Program-made: the position numbers and the translations under genes
Part shown: piece after piece, positions 52,511 through 61,579 of the stretch
Layout: each line of letters starts with the position of its first letter
Position numbering within the stretch: the first letter of the stretch is position 1
The notes under the pieces: generated by a model
Databases searched by the model: none
Told to the model about the DNA's origin: nothing
The model's input: the letters and a program-made list of their open reading frames with translations, nothing else
From: JBDOQU01 sp039839375
GTDB taxonomy: Bacteria; Pseudomonadota; Alphaproteobacteria; DSM-16000; Inquilinaceae
Length of the DNA: 64,000 nucleotides
Assembly (NCBI RefSeq): GCF_039839375.1
Contig: NZ_JBDOQU010000020.1
Span: 18,127 to 82,126 of the forward strand
Direction of reading: 5' to 3'

Positions 52511-53554
52511 ATGAACCGGAAATTCGCCATCCTCGGCGTGCTCGTGGTCCTGCTCGGCCTCCTCGCCACCCAGTCCTTCTACATCGTCGACGAAACCGAA
52601 CAGGCGCTGGTCGTGCAGTTCGGCGATCCGGTCGACCAGGTCGTCGAACCCGGCCTGAACTTCAAGATCCCGTTCATCCAGCGCGTCATTCGGTATGAGG
52701 ACCGCATCCTCTCCCTCGATCCGCCGGCCGAGCAGGTGATCCTGGGCGACCAGCGCCGCCTCGTGGTCGACAGCTTCGCCCGGTTCAAGATCGTCGATCC
52801 GCTGATGTTCTATCAGGCGGTGCGGACGGAGGAGACCGGCCGCGAGCGGCTGGCCCGGACCGTCAATTCGGCCGTCCGCCGGGTGCTGGGCAACACCACG
52901 CAGATAGAGATCCTGTCCGACCAGCGCGCCCGGATCATGGAAGAGATCCAGCGCCAGGTGAACGAGGACGCGCTCAGCTTCGGCATCGATATCATTGACG
53001 TCCGGCTGGGCCGGGTCGACCTGCCGGAGGAAACCGAGCAGGCGGTGTTTGAAAGGATGCGTTCCGAACGGGCGCGGGAGGCGGCGGAGTTCCGGGCCGA
53101 GGGCGCGGAGCAGGCGACCCAGATCCGCGCCCGCGCCGACCGCGAGGCGACCGTCCTCCTGGCCGAGGCGGAGCGCGAGGCGCAGGTGCTGCGCGGCGAG
53201 GGCGAGGCCCAGGCGATCACCATCCTGGCCCAGGCCTACAACGCCAATCCGGAGTTCTTCACCTTCTACCGGACGCTCCAGGCCTACCGGAACGCGCTGG
53301 GCAGCGAGGAGACGACGTTCGTCCTGTCGCCGCAGAGCGAGTTCTTCCGGTTCTTCGGCGATGTCGATCCGGCCGAGGCCGTCGGCGCGTCGGGCGGGGC
53401 TATCTCCGTGACCCCGTCGGAACCCGCGGAAGAAGGCTCGGCCGCGCAGGCGCCGGAACCGGAAACCGCTCCGCCCGGCCCCACGGAAGAAGAGTCCGCC
53501 GGGCAGCCGCCGGAAGAGCAAACCATTCCCGCGGCCCCGACGGAAGCCGAGTGA
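52511..53554 (+). CDS. hflC: HflC, FtsH protease modulator
   Basis: The 347-residue partner of HflK has an N-terminal membrane anchor (residues 5-25, FAILGVLVVLLGLLATQSFY), an SPFH domain (ETEQALVVQFGDPVDQVVEP, DPLMFYQAVRTEETGRERL), and the coiled-coil region (ERMRSERAREAAEFRAEGAE, ATVLLAEAEREAQVLRGEGE). The C-terminal 55 residues are an extra Pro/Glu/Ala-rich tail (EPETAPPGPTEEESAG), longer than in most HflC proteins and probably disordered. The start is ATG 52511; GTG 52505 overlaps the hflK stop and is less likely. Confidence 0.95.
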   Translation: MNRKFAILGVLVVLLGLLATQSFYIVDETEQALVVQFGDPVDQVVEPGLNFKIPFIQRVIRYEDRILSLDPPAEQVILGDQRRLVVDSFARFKIVDPLMFYQAVRTEETGRERLARTVNSAVRRVLGNTTQIEILSDQRARIMEEIQRQVNEDALSFGIDIIDVRLGRVDLPEETEQAVFERMRSERAREAAEFRAEGAEQATQIRARADREATVLLAEAEREAQVLRGEGEAQAITILAQAYNANPEFFTFYRTLQAYRNALGSEETTFVLSPQSEFFRFFGDVDPAEAVGASGGAISVTPSEPAEEGSAAQAPEPETAPPGPTEEESAGQPPEEQTIPAAPTEAE

Positions 53555-53563
53555 CGAGGGGAG

Positions 53564-53592
53564 GGCGGCGGTCTTCCCGAAGGACCGCCGCC
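53564..53592 (+). terminator. Strong GC hairpin after hflC
   Basis: GGCGGCGGTC (53564-53573) pairs perfectly with GACCGCCGCC (53583-53592) around a 9-base loop. No T-run follows, so it may be an attenuating or RNA-protecting hairpin within the hflKC-DUF2065-degP unit, not a full terminator. Confidence 0.55.
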
Positions 53593-53613
53593 GCCTCGCT
53601 CTAGCGATCCCGC

Positions 53614-53796
53614 ATGTCTGATTTCCTCACCGCCATCGCCCTGGTGCTGGTCATCGAGGGGCTGTGCTACGCCGTCGCCCCGGAAGCGATGAAGCGGATG
53701 GTCGCCTCGGTCATGACGATGCCGTCGGCCAGCCTGCGAATCGCCGGGCTGGTGGCGGCCGTTCTGGGCGTGGCGCTGGTCGCAGTCATTCGTTGA
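53614..53796 (+). CDS. DUF2065 small membrane protein
   Basis: The 60-residue protein is almost wholly hydrophobic, with two membrane segments (FLTAIALVLVIEGLCYAVAP and SLRIAGLVAAVLGVALVAVI). The sequence and its place between hflC and degP match the DUF2065 (YjeT-like) family found in the hflKC neighbourhood of many proteobacteria. Its function is not known; a link to membrane protein quality control is suggested by the context. Confidence 0.88.
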   Translation: MSDFLTAIALVLVIEGLCYAVAPEAMKRMVASVMTMPSASLRIAGLVAAVLGVALVAVIR

Positions 53797-53989
53797 CCGG
53801 CATTCGTTGACCGGCGCCCGCTGACCCGCCTTGATGACGCCGCGATTGCCGACGAAGCTGGCGGCTTCTGGCAAAGTGGGTTGACCCGCCGTTCCGAAAC
53901 GCCAACATCCCTTGAAAGCGGGACAGGCGTCGACGGCGCGTCGCGAAGAAGCCGGCAGGGACCGGCGCAACGGCAGGGAGAAGGCAGGT

Positions 53990-55519
53990 ATGGGGCGTCG
54001 GTTGGGGTCCGCTGGACAAAGGGTTTCCTCGCTCGCCACAGCGCGGCGATTCGACACCTCGATCTATCTCCGCGCCTTCCTGGCCCTGCTTGTGCTGGCG
54101 ACCGCTCTTGGCCTCTCCTCGCTCGCGCGGGCGCAGAACGCGCCGCAGAGCTTCGCCGATCTGGCCGAACGGCTTTCGCCGGCCGTCGTCAACATCTCCA
54201 CGACGCAGACCATCGACCAGCGGCGCTTCGAAGGCCCCGACATCCCGCAATTCCCCCCGGGCTCCCCGTTCGAGGAATTCTTCCGGGAGTTCTTCGACGA
54301 GCGCGGGCGCATCCCGAACGGCCCGCCGCAGCGCGCCACCTCGCTGGGCTCCGGCTTCATCATCGACGCGTCGGGCTATGTCGTGACCAACAACCACGTC
54401 ATCGCCGGCGCGGATGAGATCAACGTCATCCTCCAGGACGACACCTCGCTGACGGCCGAACTGGTCGGCGTCGACGACAAGACCGACCTCGCGGTCCTCA
54501 AGGTGGAGACCGATGAGCCGCTGCCCTTCGTTCCCTGGGGCGACAGCGACGTGATGCGCGTCGGCGACTGGGTGCTGGCGATCGGCAACCCGTTCGGCCT
54601 TGGCGGCACGGTGACGGCCGGCATCATCTCCGCCCGCGCCCGCGACATCAATGCCGGCCCCTATGACGATTTCCTCCAGACCGACGCCTCGATCAACCGG
54701 GGCAATTCCGGCGGTCCGATGTTCAACCTGGCGGGTGAAGTGATCGGCATCAACACCGCCATCTTCTCCCCCTCCGGCGGGTCGGTCGGCATCGGCTTCG
54801 CCATCCCGTCCTCCCTGGCCCAGCCGGTGGTCGAGCAGCTTATCGAGTTCGGCCGTACGCGCCGTGGCTGGCTCGGCGTACGCATCCAGACTGTGACCGA
54901 TGAGATCGCGGAGAGCCTGGGCCTCGATTCCGCGCGCGGCGCGCTGGTCGCCAGCGTCACGCCCGAAGGCCCGGCCGAGACGGCGGGGATCGAGGCGGGC
55001 GACGTGATCCTGGAATTCGACGGCCAGGAGGTGGAGGAGATGCGCCGCCTGCCGCGCCTCGTCGCTGAAACGGCGGTCGACCGGGAGGTCGAGGTCGAGA
55101 TCTTCCGTCAGGGCGAGATCAGGACCGTGGAGGTCGAGCTGGGCGAGCTTGAGGAGGCGGAGGAGCAGGGCCTTCTCTCCGCCGACGGCTCAAGCCCCGA
55201 CACCATGGTTGAGGAGAACCTCCACACGCTGGGCCTGACCCTGACCGCGCTGACCGAGGAGACGCGGACCCAGTACAATCTGGCTCCCGACCTGGAAGGC
55301 GTGCTCATCACCAATGTCGAGCCCGGCAGCGCGGCGGCCCAGAAGGGGCTGCAACCCGGCGAGGTGATCGTCGAGGTCGGCCAGGAGCAGGTCGCCGAAC
55401 CCGCCGACGTCGCGACCAGGGTCGCCGAAGCCCGCGACGCCGGCCGCAAATCCGTCCTCCTCCTCCTCGACGGCCCCGGCGGCATCCGCTTCGTCGCCCT
55501 CAACGTCGAAACCGGCTGA
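53990..55519 (+). CDS. degP: DegP/HtrA-family periplasmic serine protease
   Basis: The 509-residue Do-type protease removes or refolds damaged envelope proteins. After an N-terminal signal/anchor (about residues 22-50) comes a trypsin-like domain with the triad His in VVTNNHVIAGADEI near 135, Asp in DDKTDLAVLKVET near 165 and Ser in INRGNSGGPMFN near 240. Two PDZ domains follow (about 285-375, LGVRIQTVTDEI, and about 420-505, GVLITNVEPGSAAAQKG). The start at ATG 53990 is chosen for its GGGAGAAGG; the frame reaches upstream to 53912. It closes the hflKC operon region. Confidence 0.95.
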   Translation: MGRRLGSAGQRVSSLATARRFDTSIYLRAFLALLVLATALGLSSLARAQNAPQSFADLAERLSPAVVNISTTQTIDQRRFEGPDIPQFPPGSPFEEFFREFFDERGRIPNGPPQRATSLGSGFIIDASGYVVTNNHVIAGADEINVILQDDTSLTAELVGVDDKTDLAVLKVETDEPLPFVPWGDSDVMRVGDWVLAIGNPFGLGGTVTAGIISARARDINAGPYDDFLQTDASINRGNSGGPMFNLAGEVIGINTAIFSPSGGSVGIGFAIPSSLAQPVVEQLIEFGRTRRGWLGVRIQTVTDEIAESLGLDSARGALVASVTPEGPAETAGIEAGDVILEFDGQEVEEMRRLPRLVAETAVDREVEVEIFRQGEIRTVEVELGELEEAEEQGLLSADGSSPDTMVEENLHTLGLTLTALTEETRTQYNLAPDLEGVLITNVEPGSAAAQKGLQPGEVIVEVGQEQVAEPADVATRVAEARDAGRKSVLLLLDGPGGIRFVALNVETG

Positions 55520-55521
55520 CA

Positions 55522-55664
55522 CCCCCACCCCAACCCTCCCCCGCTTAGCAGGGGAGGGAGCCTAAACCCTCACCTAACCCTCTCCCACAAGGGGAGAGGG
55601 CTAACAACTTCACCTTCTCCCCTTGTGGGAGAGGGAGGGACCCGCGGAGCGGGAGGGTGAGGGG
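55522..55664 (+). repeat. Palindromic repeat, long copy plus an extra hairpin
   Basis: After degP comes the hairpin CCCTCCCC-CGCTTAGCA-GGGGAGGG (about 55535-55559). A long copy of the repeat follows (55567-55664) with CTCTCCCACAAGGGGAGAG, CTCCCCTTGTGGGAGAG and CCCGCGGAGCGGG. Its right part is translated, on the minus strand, as the last residues of the adjoining methyltransferase gene. Confidence 0.9.
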
Positions 55665-56569
55665 TGGTTTGCCGACGCCAGCACCATGTGCAGCGTGTCG
55701 ACCGGCCGTTCCGGCACCACGCCGGGAACATTGATCCCGATCCGGTCCAGATAGGAATCGATCAGCACCCGCGTGTTCAGCCGGTCCCGCGCCCGGAGCC
55801 CGTGATCCCGAAGAAATCCGGACAAGAGCGCAGGGTCGAGGCGCCAGCGGATCGGCTCTCCGATAGCCTCGGCCGCTTCCGCATAGCGGCGGGCCAGCGG
55901 TTCCGTCTCCAGCGATGGCTTCGACATGAAGGTGAAGATCAGCCGCCCCTGCGCGCCGATCAGCGGCCGGAAGGATCCGAACAGGCGCGCCACAGCCTCC
56001 GGCGGCAGATATTCCAGCACGAACTCCGCGATCAGCAGCGTCGGACCGCTGCTCTCCGATAGCACGGCCTCCAGCGGCGTGATGGCGAGGTCGGCCTCGA
56101 CGAACGCCAGATTGTCCGGAATCCCGGCCACTTGCGCCGCCAGCCGCCGCTTCACCCGCTGCGTCTCCGTCCGGTCGACCTCTATGAAGCTCGCAGCAGG
56201 GAAGGCCGGGGCCAGCCGCAGGGCGAGCGTGTCCAGCCCGCCGCCCAGGACCACGACGCGCCGGATTCCATCCTCCAGCGCCCGCCGCGCATGATCCTCG
56301 ATCCAGCGTTTCCGCCAGACGACGCTCGTAAGCGCCGTCGCCGCGACGCCGCCTTCCGCCAGCACTACCCGCTCCACGGCCGGCCAGTCCGGCGTCCGTT
56401 CCATCAGCGCGTCGCCCTCCCGCGCCGCCAGACGGTAGAGCGGTTCGGCGAACGGGTCGCGGAAGGCCTTCGCGAAGGCGGGGTGGCGGGCCGTCAGGGC
56501 GCAATAGGCGCAGACCATCAGCGCCGTGCGGCTGACGGCGGGATCGATCGGGTCTGGCAGGAAATGCAT
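55610..56569 (-). CDS. Class I SAM-dependent methyltransferase, LCM (PPM1)-like family
   Basis: The 319-residue protein fits the leucine carboxyl methyltransferase-like family (Pfam LCM). It begins SRTALMVCAYCALTARHPAF, has the SAM loop RRVVVLGGGLDTLALRLAPA near residue 105, and an acidic FIEVDRTETQRVKR and LLIAEFVLEYLPPEAV further on. Bacterial members methylate carboxylates in small molecules; this substrate is unknown. The last ~17 residues (PSPSRSAGPSLSHKGRR) are translated repeat, so the original stop has been displaced. The gene is convergent with degP. Confidence 0.85.
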   Translation of the reverse strand: MHFLPDPIDPAVSRTALMVCAYCALTARHPAFAKAFRDPFAEPLYRLAAREGDALMERTPDWPAVERVVLAEGGVAATALTSVVWRKRWIEDHARRALEDGIRRVVVLGGGLDTLALRLAPAFPAASFIEVDRTETQRVKRRLAAQVAGIPDNLAFVEADLAITPLEAVLSESSGPTLLIAEFVLEYLPPEAVARLFGSFRPLIGAQGRLIFTFMSKPSLETEPLARRYAEAAEAIGEPIRWRLDPALLSGFLRDHGLRARDRLNTRVLIDSYLDRIGINVPGVVPERPVDTLHMVLASANHPSPSRSAGPSLSHKGRR

Positions 56570-56659
56570 CGGATCGTCCTTCCGGGGCGGACTGTCGCGC
56601 CGCCCGGAAGGATCGGATCATGAAGGAAGGGGGATGCGCGATCCCCCACGATCGGGGGA

Positions 56660-57685
56660 TCAGACGGCGCTCGACCGCGCCCAGAGGTTGATGCCGCCTT
56701 CGGTTGCGAACCGGTCGATCTCCGCCAGCTCCTCCGGCGTGAAATCCAGCTTCTCCAGCGCCGCGACATTGTCGTCGATCTGCCGGACGCTCGACGCGCC
56801 GATCAGCACGGAGGTCACCCGCCGGTCCCGCAGTACCCAGGCCAGCGCCATCTGCGCCAGGCTCTGCCCGCGCTTGCCCGCGATCGCGTCCAGCCCCTGG
56901 ATGCGCTTCAGGTTATCGTCGCTCAGCAGGTTGGGCGACAGCGACTTGCCCTGCGCCGCGCGGCTCTCCTCCGGGACGCCCTTCAGATATTTGTCGGTCA
57001 GCATCCCCTGAGCCAGCGGCGAAAAGGCGATGCAGCCGATTCCCTCCTGCTCCAGCGCGTCCAGCAGCCCATCCTCCACCCAGCGGTTCAGCATGGAATA
57101 GGAGGGCTGGTGGATCAGGCAGGGCGTGCCCAGCGACCGCAGGATCGCTGCAGCCTCCCGCGTCTTCTCCGCGGAATAGGAGGAGATGCCGGCATAGAGC
57201 GCCTTGCCCGACCGGACGGCGTGGTCCAGCGCCCCCATCGTCTCGTCCAGCGGCGTCTCCGGATCGAAGCGGTGGGAATAGAAGATGTCGACATAGTCGA
57301 GCCCCATCCGCTTCAGGCTCTGGTCCAGGCTCGCCAGCACATATTTGCGGCTGCCCCATTCGCCGTAGGGGCCGGGCCACATGTCGTAGCCGGCTTTGGT
57401 GGAGATCAGGAGTTCGTCCCGATAGGGCCGGAAATCCTGCGCCATCAGCCGGCCGAAATTCTCTTCGGCGGAGCCGGGGGGCGGCCCGTAATTGTTGGCG
57501 AGGTCGAAATGGGTGACGCCCAGATCGAAGGCGCGGCGCAGCATCGCGCGCTGGCTCTCCAGCGTGCGGTCGCCGCCGAAATTGTGCCACAGCCCCAGTG
57601 ACAGGGCGGGCAGCTTCAATCCGCTGCCCCCGCACCTCTTGTAGGGCATCGACTGGTAGCGATCGTCGGCGGCCAGGTATGGCAT
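56660..57685 (-). CDS. Aldo-keto reductase, L-glyceraldehyde-3-phosphate reductase (YghZ/GprA) type
   Basis: The 341-residue NADPH-dependent reductase matches the YghZ group (AKR14-like). It has MPYKRCGGSGLKLPALSLGL, HFDLANNYGPPPGSAEENFG near residue 58 (with catalytic Asp and Tyr), LLISTKAGYDMWPGPYGEWG near 92 (catalytic Lys), YSHRFDPETPLDETM near 135 and SPLAQGMLTDKYLKG near 222. The enzymes detoxify L-glyceraldehyde 3-phosphate and other aldehydes. It lies 17 bases after serB on the same strand, so co-transcription with serB is likely. Confidence 0.92.
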   Translation of the reverse strand: MPYLAADDRYQSMPYKRCGGSGLKLPALSLGLWHNFGGDRTLESQRAMLRRAFDLGVTHFDLANNYGPPPGSAEENFGRLMAQDFRPYRDELLISTKAGYDMWPGPYGEWGSRKYVLASLDQSLKRMGLDYVDIFYSHRFDPETPLDETMGALDHAVRSGKALYAGISSYSAEKTREAAAILRSLGTPCLIHQPSYSMLNRWVEDGLLDALEQEGIGCIAFSPLAQGMLTDKYLKGVPEESRAAQGKSLSPNLLSDDNLKRIQGLDAIAGKRGQSLAQMALAWVLRDRRVTSVLIGASSVRQIDDNVAALEKLDFTPEELAEIDRFATEGGINLWARSSAV

Positions 57686-57702
57686 GGGAGTTTCCTCGAG
57701 AC

Positions 57703-58596
57703 TCAGGCTTCGGGGGTGGCGAATTCTTCCGCTCGATACCCTTGCGCGTAGAGCAGGGCGGTCAGGTCGCCATGGTCGATTCGGACGTGCGCGGCCGCCC
57801 GGACGGAAGGCTTGGCATGGTAGGCGACGCCCAGGCCCGCCGCCAGCAGCATCGGCAGATCGTTCGCCCCGTCGCCGACCGCCAGCGTCTCCGCCGGCGA
57901 CAGGCCGCGCGCGGCGGCGGCATCGGTCAGCGTCTTCAGCTTGTGCTCCCGGCCCAGGATCGGATCGCCGACGGTTCCGGTCAGCCGGCCGCCCTCGACA
58001 TGCAGCACGTTGCCCTCGTCCTGGTCGAAGCCCGCCATCTCCCGTACTCGTCCGGTGAAGAAGCGGAAGCCGCCCGATACCAGCATGGCGTGCGCGCCGT
58101 TCGCCCGCATGGTGGCGGTCAGAATCCGCGCCCCCGGCATCAGCTCCACCATCGCCAGCGTCCGCTCCAGCAGGTCCGCCGGTCGGTCCTTCAGCATCGC
58201 CACCCGCTCCCGCAGCGCGCCGGCGAAGTCGATCTCCCCGTTCATCGCGCGGCGGGTGATGGCGGCGACCGCTTCCCCGATGCCGGCCAGCGCGGCCATG
58301 TCGTCCAGCGTCTCTCCGGTGACGATGGTGGAATCCATGTCGGCGATCAGCAGCTTCTTCCGCCGGTTCGCCGCCGGCTGCGCGATTGCGTCGACCGGCC
58401 GGCCGTCTAGCGCCGCCTCAGCCCGGTCCCGCGCCTCGGCGAGCCCGATCCCGGTGAAGGGCACGTCGCACGCCGCATTCGCCGCCAGCCAGCCTGTCGG
58501 CCCCGTCTCCACGCCCAGCGCGACCGCGACCTTCCTGACAGTCGCCTCGTCCAGATGCTGGGCGGGCACGGCGATGAGCGTTAGAACCTTGTCCAT
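57703..58596 (-). CDS. serB: Phosphoserine phosphatase
   Basis: SerB hydrolyses phosphoserine to serine, the last step of serine synthesis. The 297-residue protein has an N-terminal ACT-like region (residues 1-75) and a HAD domain with motif I in LLIADMDSTIVTGETLDDMA near 87 (the nucleophile is the first Asp of DMDST), motif II in AMLVSGGFRFFTGRV near 170, and motif III/IV in GDGANDLPMLLAAGLGVAYHA near 245. The length is as expected. It is divergent from miaA by 66 bases. Confidence 0.95.
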   Translation of the reverse strand: MDKVLTLIAVPAQHLDEATVRKVAVALGVETGPTGWLAANAACDVPFTGIGLAEARDRAEAALDGRPVDAIAQPAANRRKKLLIADMDSTIVTGETLDDMAALAGIGEAVAAITRRAMNGEIDFAGALRERVAMLKDRPADLLERTLAMVELMPGARILTATMRANGAHAMLVSGGFRFFTGRVREMAGFDQDEGNVLHVEGGRLTGTVGDPILGREHKLKTLTDAAAARGLSPAETLAVGDGANDLPMLLAAGLGVAYHAKPSVRAAAHVRIDHGDLTALLYAQGYRAEEFATPEA

Positions 58597-58662
58597 GATG
58601 CCTGATCGTTATGAAAACGCCGCCCGCCTTATGCCCGACCGTCCGGCCCCAGGAAAGGGTCG

Positions 58663-59634
58663 ATGACCGGAACCCCCCGGATCGGCCGGGACGTCCTGGT
58701 CGTCGGCGGTCCGACCGCCAGCGGCAAGTCGGCCCTAGCGCTGGATCTCGCGCGCCGGTTCGACGGAATCGTCGTCAATGGCGACGCGCTCCAGGTCTAT
58801 CGCGACCTCCGCATCCTGTCGGCCCGGCCGGACCCGGCGGACGAGGCGGCGGTTCCCCACCGCCTCTACGGCGTGCTGGACGGATCGGAGCGCTGCACCG
58901 TCGCCCGCTGGCGGACGATGGCGCTCGACGCGGTCGCCGGCGCTTTCGCCGAAGGCCACATCCCGGTCGCGGTCGGCGGTACCGGCCTCTATCTGCGTGC
59001 GCTGATGCAGGGCATCGCGGACATTCCCGACATCCCGCCGGAGATCCGGCAGTCGACGGCGGAACTTCACGCCTTCCTGGGTGGCGAGGCGTTTCGTGAG
59101 GAGCTTGCGCGGCGCGACCCGAAGGCGGCGGCGCGGCTGCATCCGGGGGACAGGCAGCGCCTCGTCCGCGCGTTCGAGGTCATGGCCGCCACCGGCCGTT
59201 CCATCGTCGACTGGCAGGCCGCTCCGGGCTTGGCCCCCGATGGGCTGGCCTTCCACTTCATCGGCCTGATGCCGCCGCGCGAGGCGCTCTACGCCGCCTG
59301 CGACAATAGGTTCCAGTCGATGCTGGACGAAGGCGCGCTGGAAGAGGTGAGGGCGCTCGAAGCCCGCGGGCTGCCGCCCGACCTTCCGGTCATGAAGGCC
59401 GTCGGCGTGCCGGAGCTTCGCGGCCATCTTTCAGGGGAACTGCCGCTTGCCGAGGCTTCGGCGCTGGCCCGGCAGAGCACGCGGCGCTACGCCAAGCGGC
59501 AACTCACCTGGTTCCGCCACCAGGCTCCGAAGACTTGTGAAGGCGGCAATGTGCATAACAGCCATACCGTAAACGCGCAATATTCGGAAAAATTGCTGGA
59601 TGAAATCTTATCGAATATTCGATTTTGCGATTGA
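58663..59634 (+). CDS. miaA: tRNA dimethylallyltransferase
   Basis: MiaA adds a dimethylallyl group to A37 of tRNAs that read codons starting with U. The 323-residue enzyme has the P-loop VVGGPTASGKSALALDLARR near residue 12, NGDALQVYRDLRILSARPD near 38, VAVGGTGLYLRALMQGI near 103, and the C-terminal STRRYAKRQLTWFRHQ near 278. The last 30 residues (NSHTVNAQYSEKLLDEILSN) are AT-richer than the rest. It precedes ilvB, as in many Rhodospirillales. Confidence 0.95.
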   Translation: MTGTPRIGRDVLVVGGPTASGKSALALDLARRFDGIVVNGDALQVYRDLRILSARPDPADEAAVPHRLYGVLDGSERCTVARWRTMALDAVAGAFAEGHIPVAVGGTGLYLRALMQGIADIPDIPPEIRQSTAELHAFLGGEAFREELARRDPKAAARLHPGDRQRLVRAFEVMAATGRSIVDWQAAPGLAPDGLAFHFIGLMPPREALYAACDNRFQSMLDEGALEEVRALEARGLPPDLPVMKAVGVPELRGHLSGELPLAEASALARQSTRRYAKRQLTWFRHQAPKTCEGGNVHNSHTVNAQYSEKLLDEILSNIRFCD

Positions 59635-59743
59635 CGCACTGCATCATCCCGACTAGCTTGCCCTTCCCTTCAAGGTCAGCCTTGGGTGGTAGTCCAATCA
59701 AATCATGGAGTTATCGGCCGTGCGACGGCCGTGTCGAGGGTAG

Positions 59744-61522
59744 ATGATCATGTCCGACCAAACGCTGAACGGCGCCGAAATCGTCCTGAAGTCCCTGGCG
59801 GACCAGGGCGTAGACGTTATTTTCGGGTATCCCGGCGGCGCGGTCCTTCCGATCTATGACGCGCTGTTCAAGCAGAACGCCGTACGTCACATCCTCGTCC
59901 GGCACGAACAGGCGGCGGTACATGCAGCCGAAGGCTATGCGCGGTCGACCGGCAAGGTCGGCGTGGTGCTGGTGACCTCCGGCCCCGGCGCGACCAACGC
60001 GGTCACCGGCCTGACCGACGCGCTGATGGATTCGATTCCCGTGGTCTGCCTGACCGGGCAGGTGCCGACCCATCTGATCGGCAACGACGCCTTCCAGGAA
60101 TGCGACACGACCGGCATCACCCGGCCCTGCACCAAGCACAACTATCTGGTGAAGGACGTGAACGCGCTGGCGCGCACGCTGCATGAGGGCTTCTACGTCG
60201 CCCGCAGCGGCCGGCCCGGCCCGGTGGTGATCGATATCCCCAAGGATGTGCAGTTCGCCGACGGGACCTACGTTTCGCCGGAAAGCGTGACGCACAAGAC
60301 CTACCGCCCGCAGGTCCAGCCCGACATGCGTCGGGTGGAGGAGGCGGTGGCCGCGATGGCGCGGGCGAAGAAGCCGATCTTCTATACCGGCGGCGGAATC
60401 ATCAATGCCGGCCCCCGCGCGTCTGAGCTTCTGCGAGAGCTGGTGGCGCTGACCGGCTTCCCCTGCACCTCGACCCTGATGGGGCTGGGGGGCTTCCCGG
60501 CGGCCGACAAGCAGTTCCTGGGCATGCTGGGAATGCACGGCACGTACGAAGCCAACCTCGCCATGCATGGCTGCGACGTCATGGTCAATATCGGCGCGCG
60601 GTTCGATGATCGCGTGACCGGCAAGATCAGCGCCTTCTCCCCCGGATCGACCAAGATCCATGTCGATATCGACCCGTCCTCCATCAACAAGAACGTGCGG
60701 GTCGACATCCCGATCGTCGGCGACGCCGCCGCCGTGCTGGAGGCAATGATCAAGGTCTGGAAGGACCGGAAGTACAAGGCTGAGAAGCTGGCGCTCTCCG
60801 ACTGGTGGGCCCAGATCGACCTCTGGCGGGCGCGGGACTGCCTGCGCTTCACCCAGGACAGGGGCGACGACGCGATCATCAAGCCGCAATACGCCATCCG
60901 CCGGCTGGCGGAGAAGACGGCGCAGCGCGACGACGTCTTCATCACGACGGAGGTCGGCCAGCATCAGATGTGGGCCGCCCAGTTCATCCCGTTCCAGAAG
61001 CCCAACCGGTGGATGACCTCAGGCGGCCTCGGCACCATGGGCTACGGCCTGCCGTCCGCCATGGGCGTCCAGATCGCCCATCCCGACGCGCTGGTGGTCG
61101 ATGTGGCGGGCGAGGCGTCGATCCTGATGAACATCCAGGAGATCGCGACCCTGGTGCAGTACCAGCTCCCGGTGAAGGTCTACATCATCAACAATCGCTG
61201 GATGGGCATGGTGCGCCAGTGGCAGGAACTGCTGCATGGCGAGCGCTATTCGCAGAGCTATTCCGAAGCCCTGCCGGACTTCGTGAAGCTGGCCGAAGCG
61301 TTCGGCGCGGTCGGCCTGCGTGCCACCAAGATGGGGGAACTCGACGGCGTCATCGATGAGATGCTCGGCACCCGCAAGCCCGTCATCGTTGACGTCAACG
61401 TCACGCAGCATGAGAACTGCTTCCCGATGATTCCCGGCGGCGCGGCGCACAATGAGATGATCCTGACGCCCGCCGACAAGACGGAGCAGCAGACCTCGGA
61501 GGAAGGCATGGTCCTGGTATAG
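59744..61522 (+). CDS. ilvB: Acetolactate synthase large (catalytic) subunit
   Basis: This is the first common enzyme of valine, leucine and isoleucine synthesis, using TPP, FAD and Mg2+. The 592-residue protein has VDVIFGYPGGAVLPIYDALF near residue 24, the catalytic Glu in LVRHEQAAVHAAEGYARSTG near 50, TSGPGATNAVTGLTDALMDS near 74, and the TPP motif GEASILMNIQEIATL with IINNRWMGMVRQWQ near 455-490. GEAS in place of GDGS is usual in alphaproteobacteria. It starts at ATG 59744, or two codons later at 59750. The 109-base gap after miaA contains a small hairpin (CGGCCG-TGCGA-CGGCCG) but no clear Ile/Val/Leu leader peptide. Confidence 0.96.
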   Translation: MIMSDQTLNGAEIVLKSLADQGVDVIFGYPGGAVLPIYDALFKQNAVRHILVRHEQAAVHAAEGYARSTGKVGVVLVTSGPGATNAVTGLTDALMDSIPVVCLTGQVPTHLIGNDAFQECDTTGITRPCTKHNYLVKDVNALARTLHEGFYVARSGRPGPVVIDIPKDVQFADGTYVSPESVTHKTYRPQVQPDMRRVEEAVAAMARAKKPIFYTGGGIINAGPRASELLRELVALTGFPCTSTLMGLGGFPAADKQFLGMLGMHGTYEANLAMHGCDVMVNIGARFDDRVTGKISAFSPGSTKIHVDIDPSSINKNVRVDIPIVGDAAAVLEAMIKVWKDRKYKAEKLALSDWWAQIDLWRARDCLRFTQDRGDDAIIKPQYAIRRLAEKTAQRDDVFITTEVGQHQMWAAQFIPFQKPNRWMTSGGLGTMGYGLPSAMGVQIAHPDALVVDVAGEASILMNIQEIATLVQYQLPVKVYIINNRWMGMVRQWQELLHGERYSQSYSEALPDFVKLAEAFGAVGLRATKMGELDGVIDEMLGTRKPVIVDVNVTQHENCFPMIPGGAAHNEMILTPADKTEQQTSEEGMVLV

Positions 61523-61579
61523 GCGGCCCCGCCTACGCCCTCCCAATGCCTGACAGAAAATAAGAACGGACCTCTACCC

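Noticed and set aside
59635..59743. Branched-chain amino acid leader peptide and attenuator before ilvB
   Set aside because: There is a small CGGCCG hairpin, but no short frame rich in Ile, Val and Leu codons and no following T-run.
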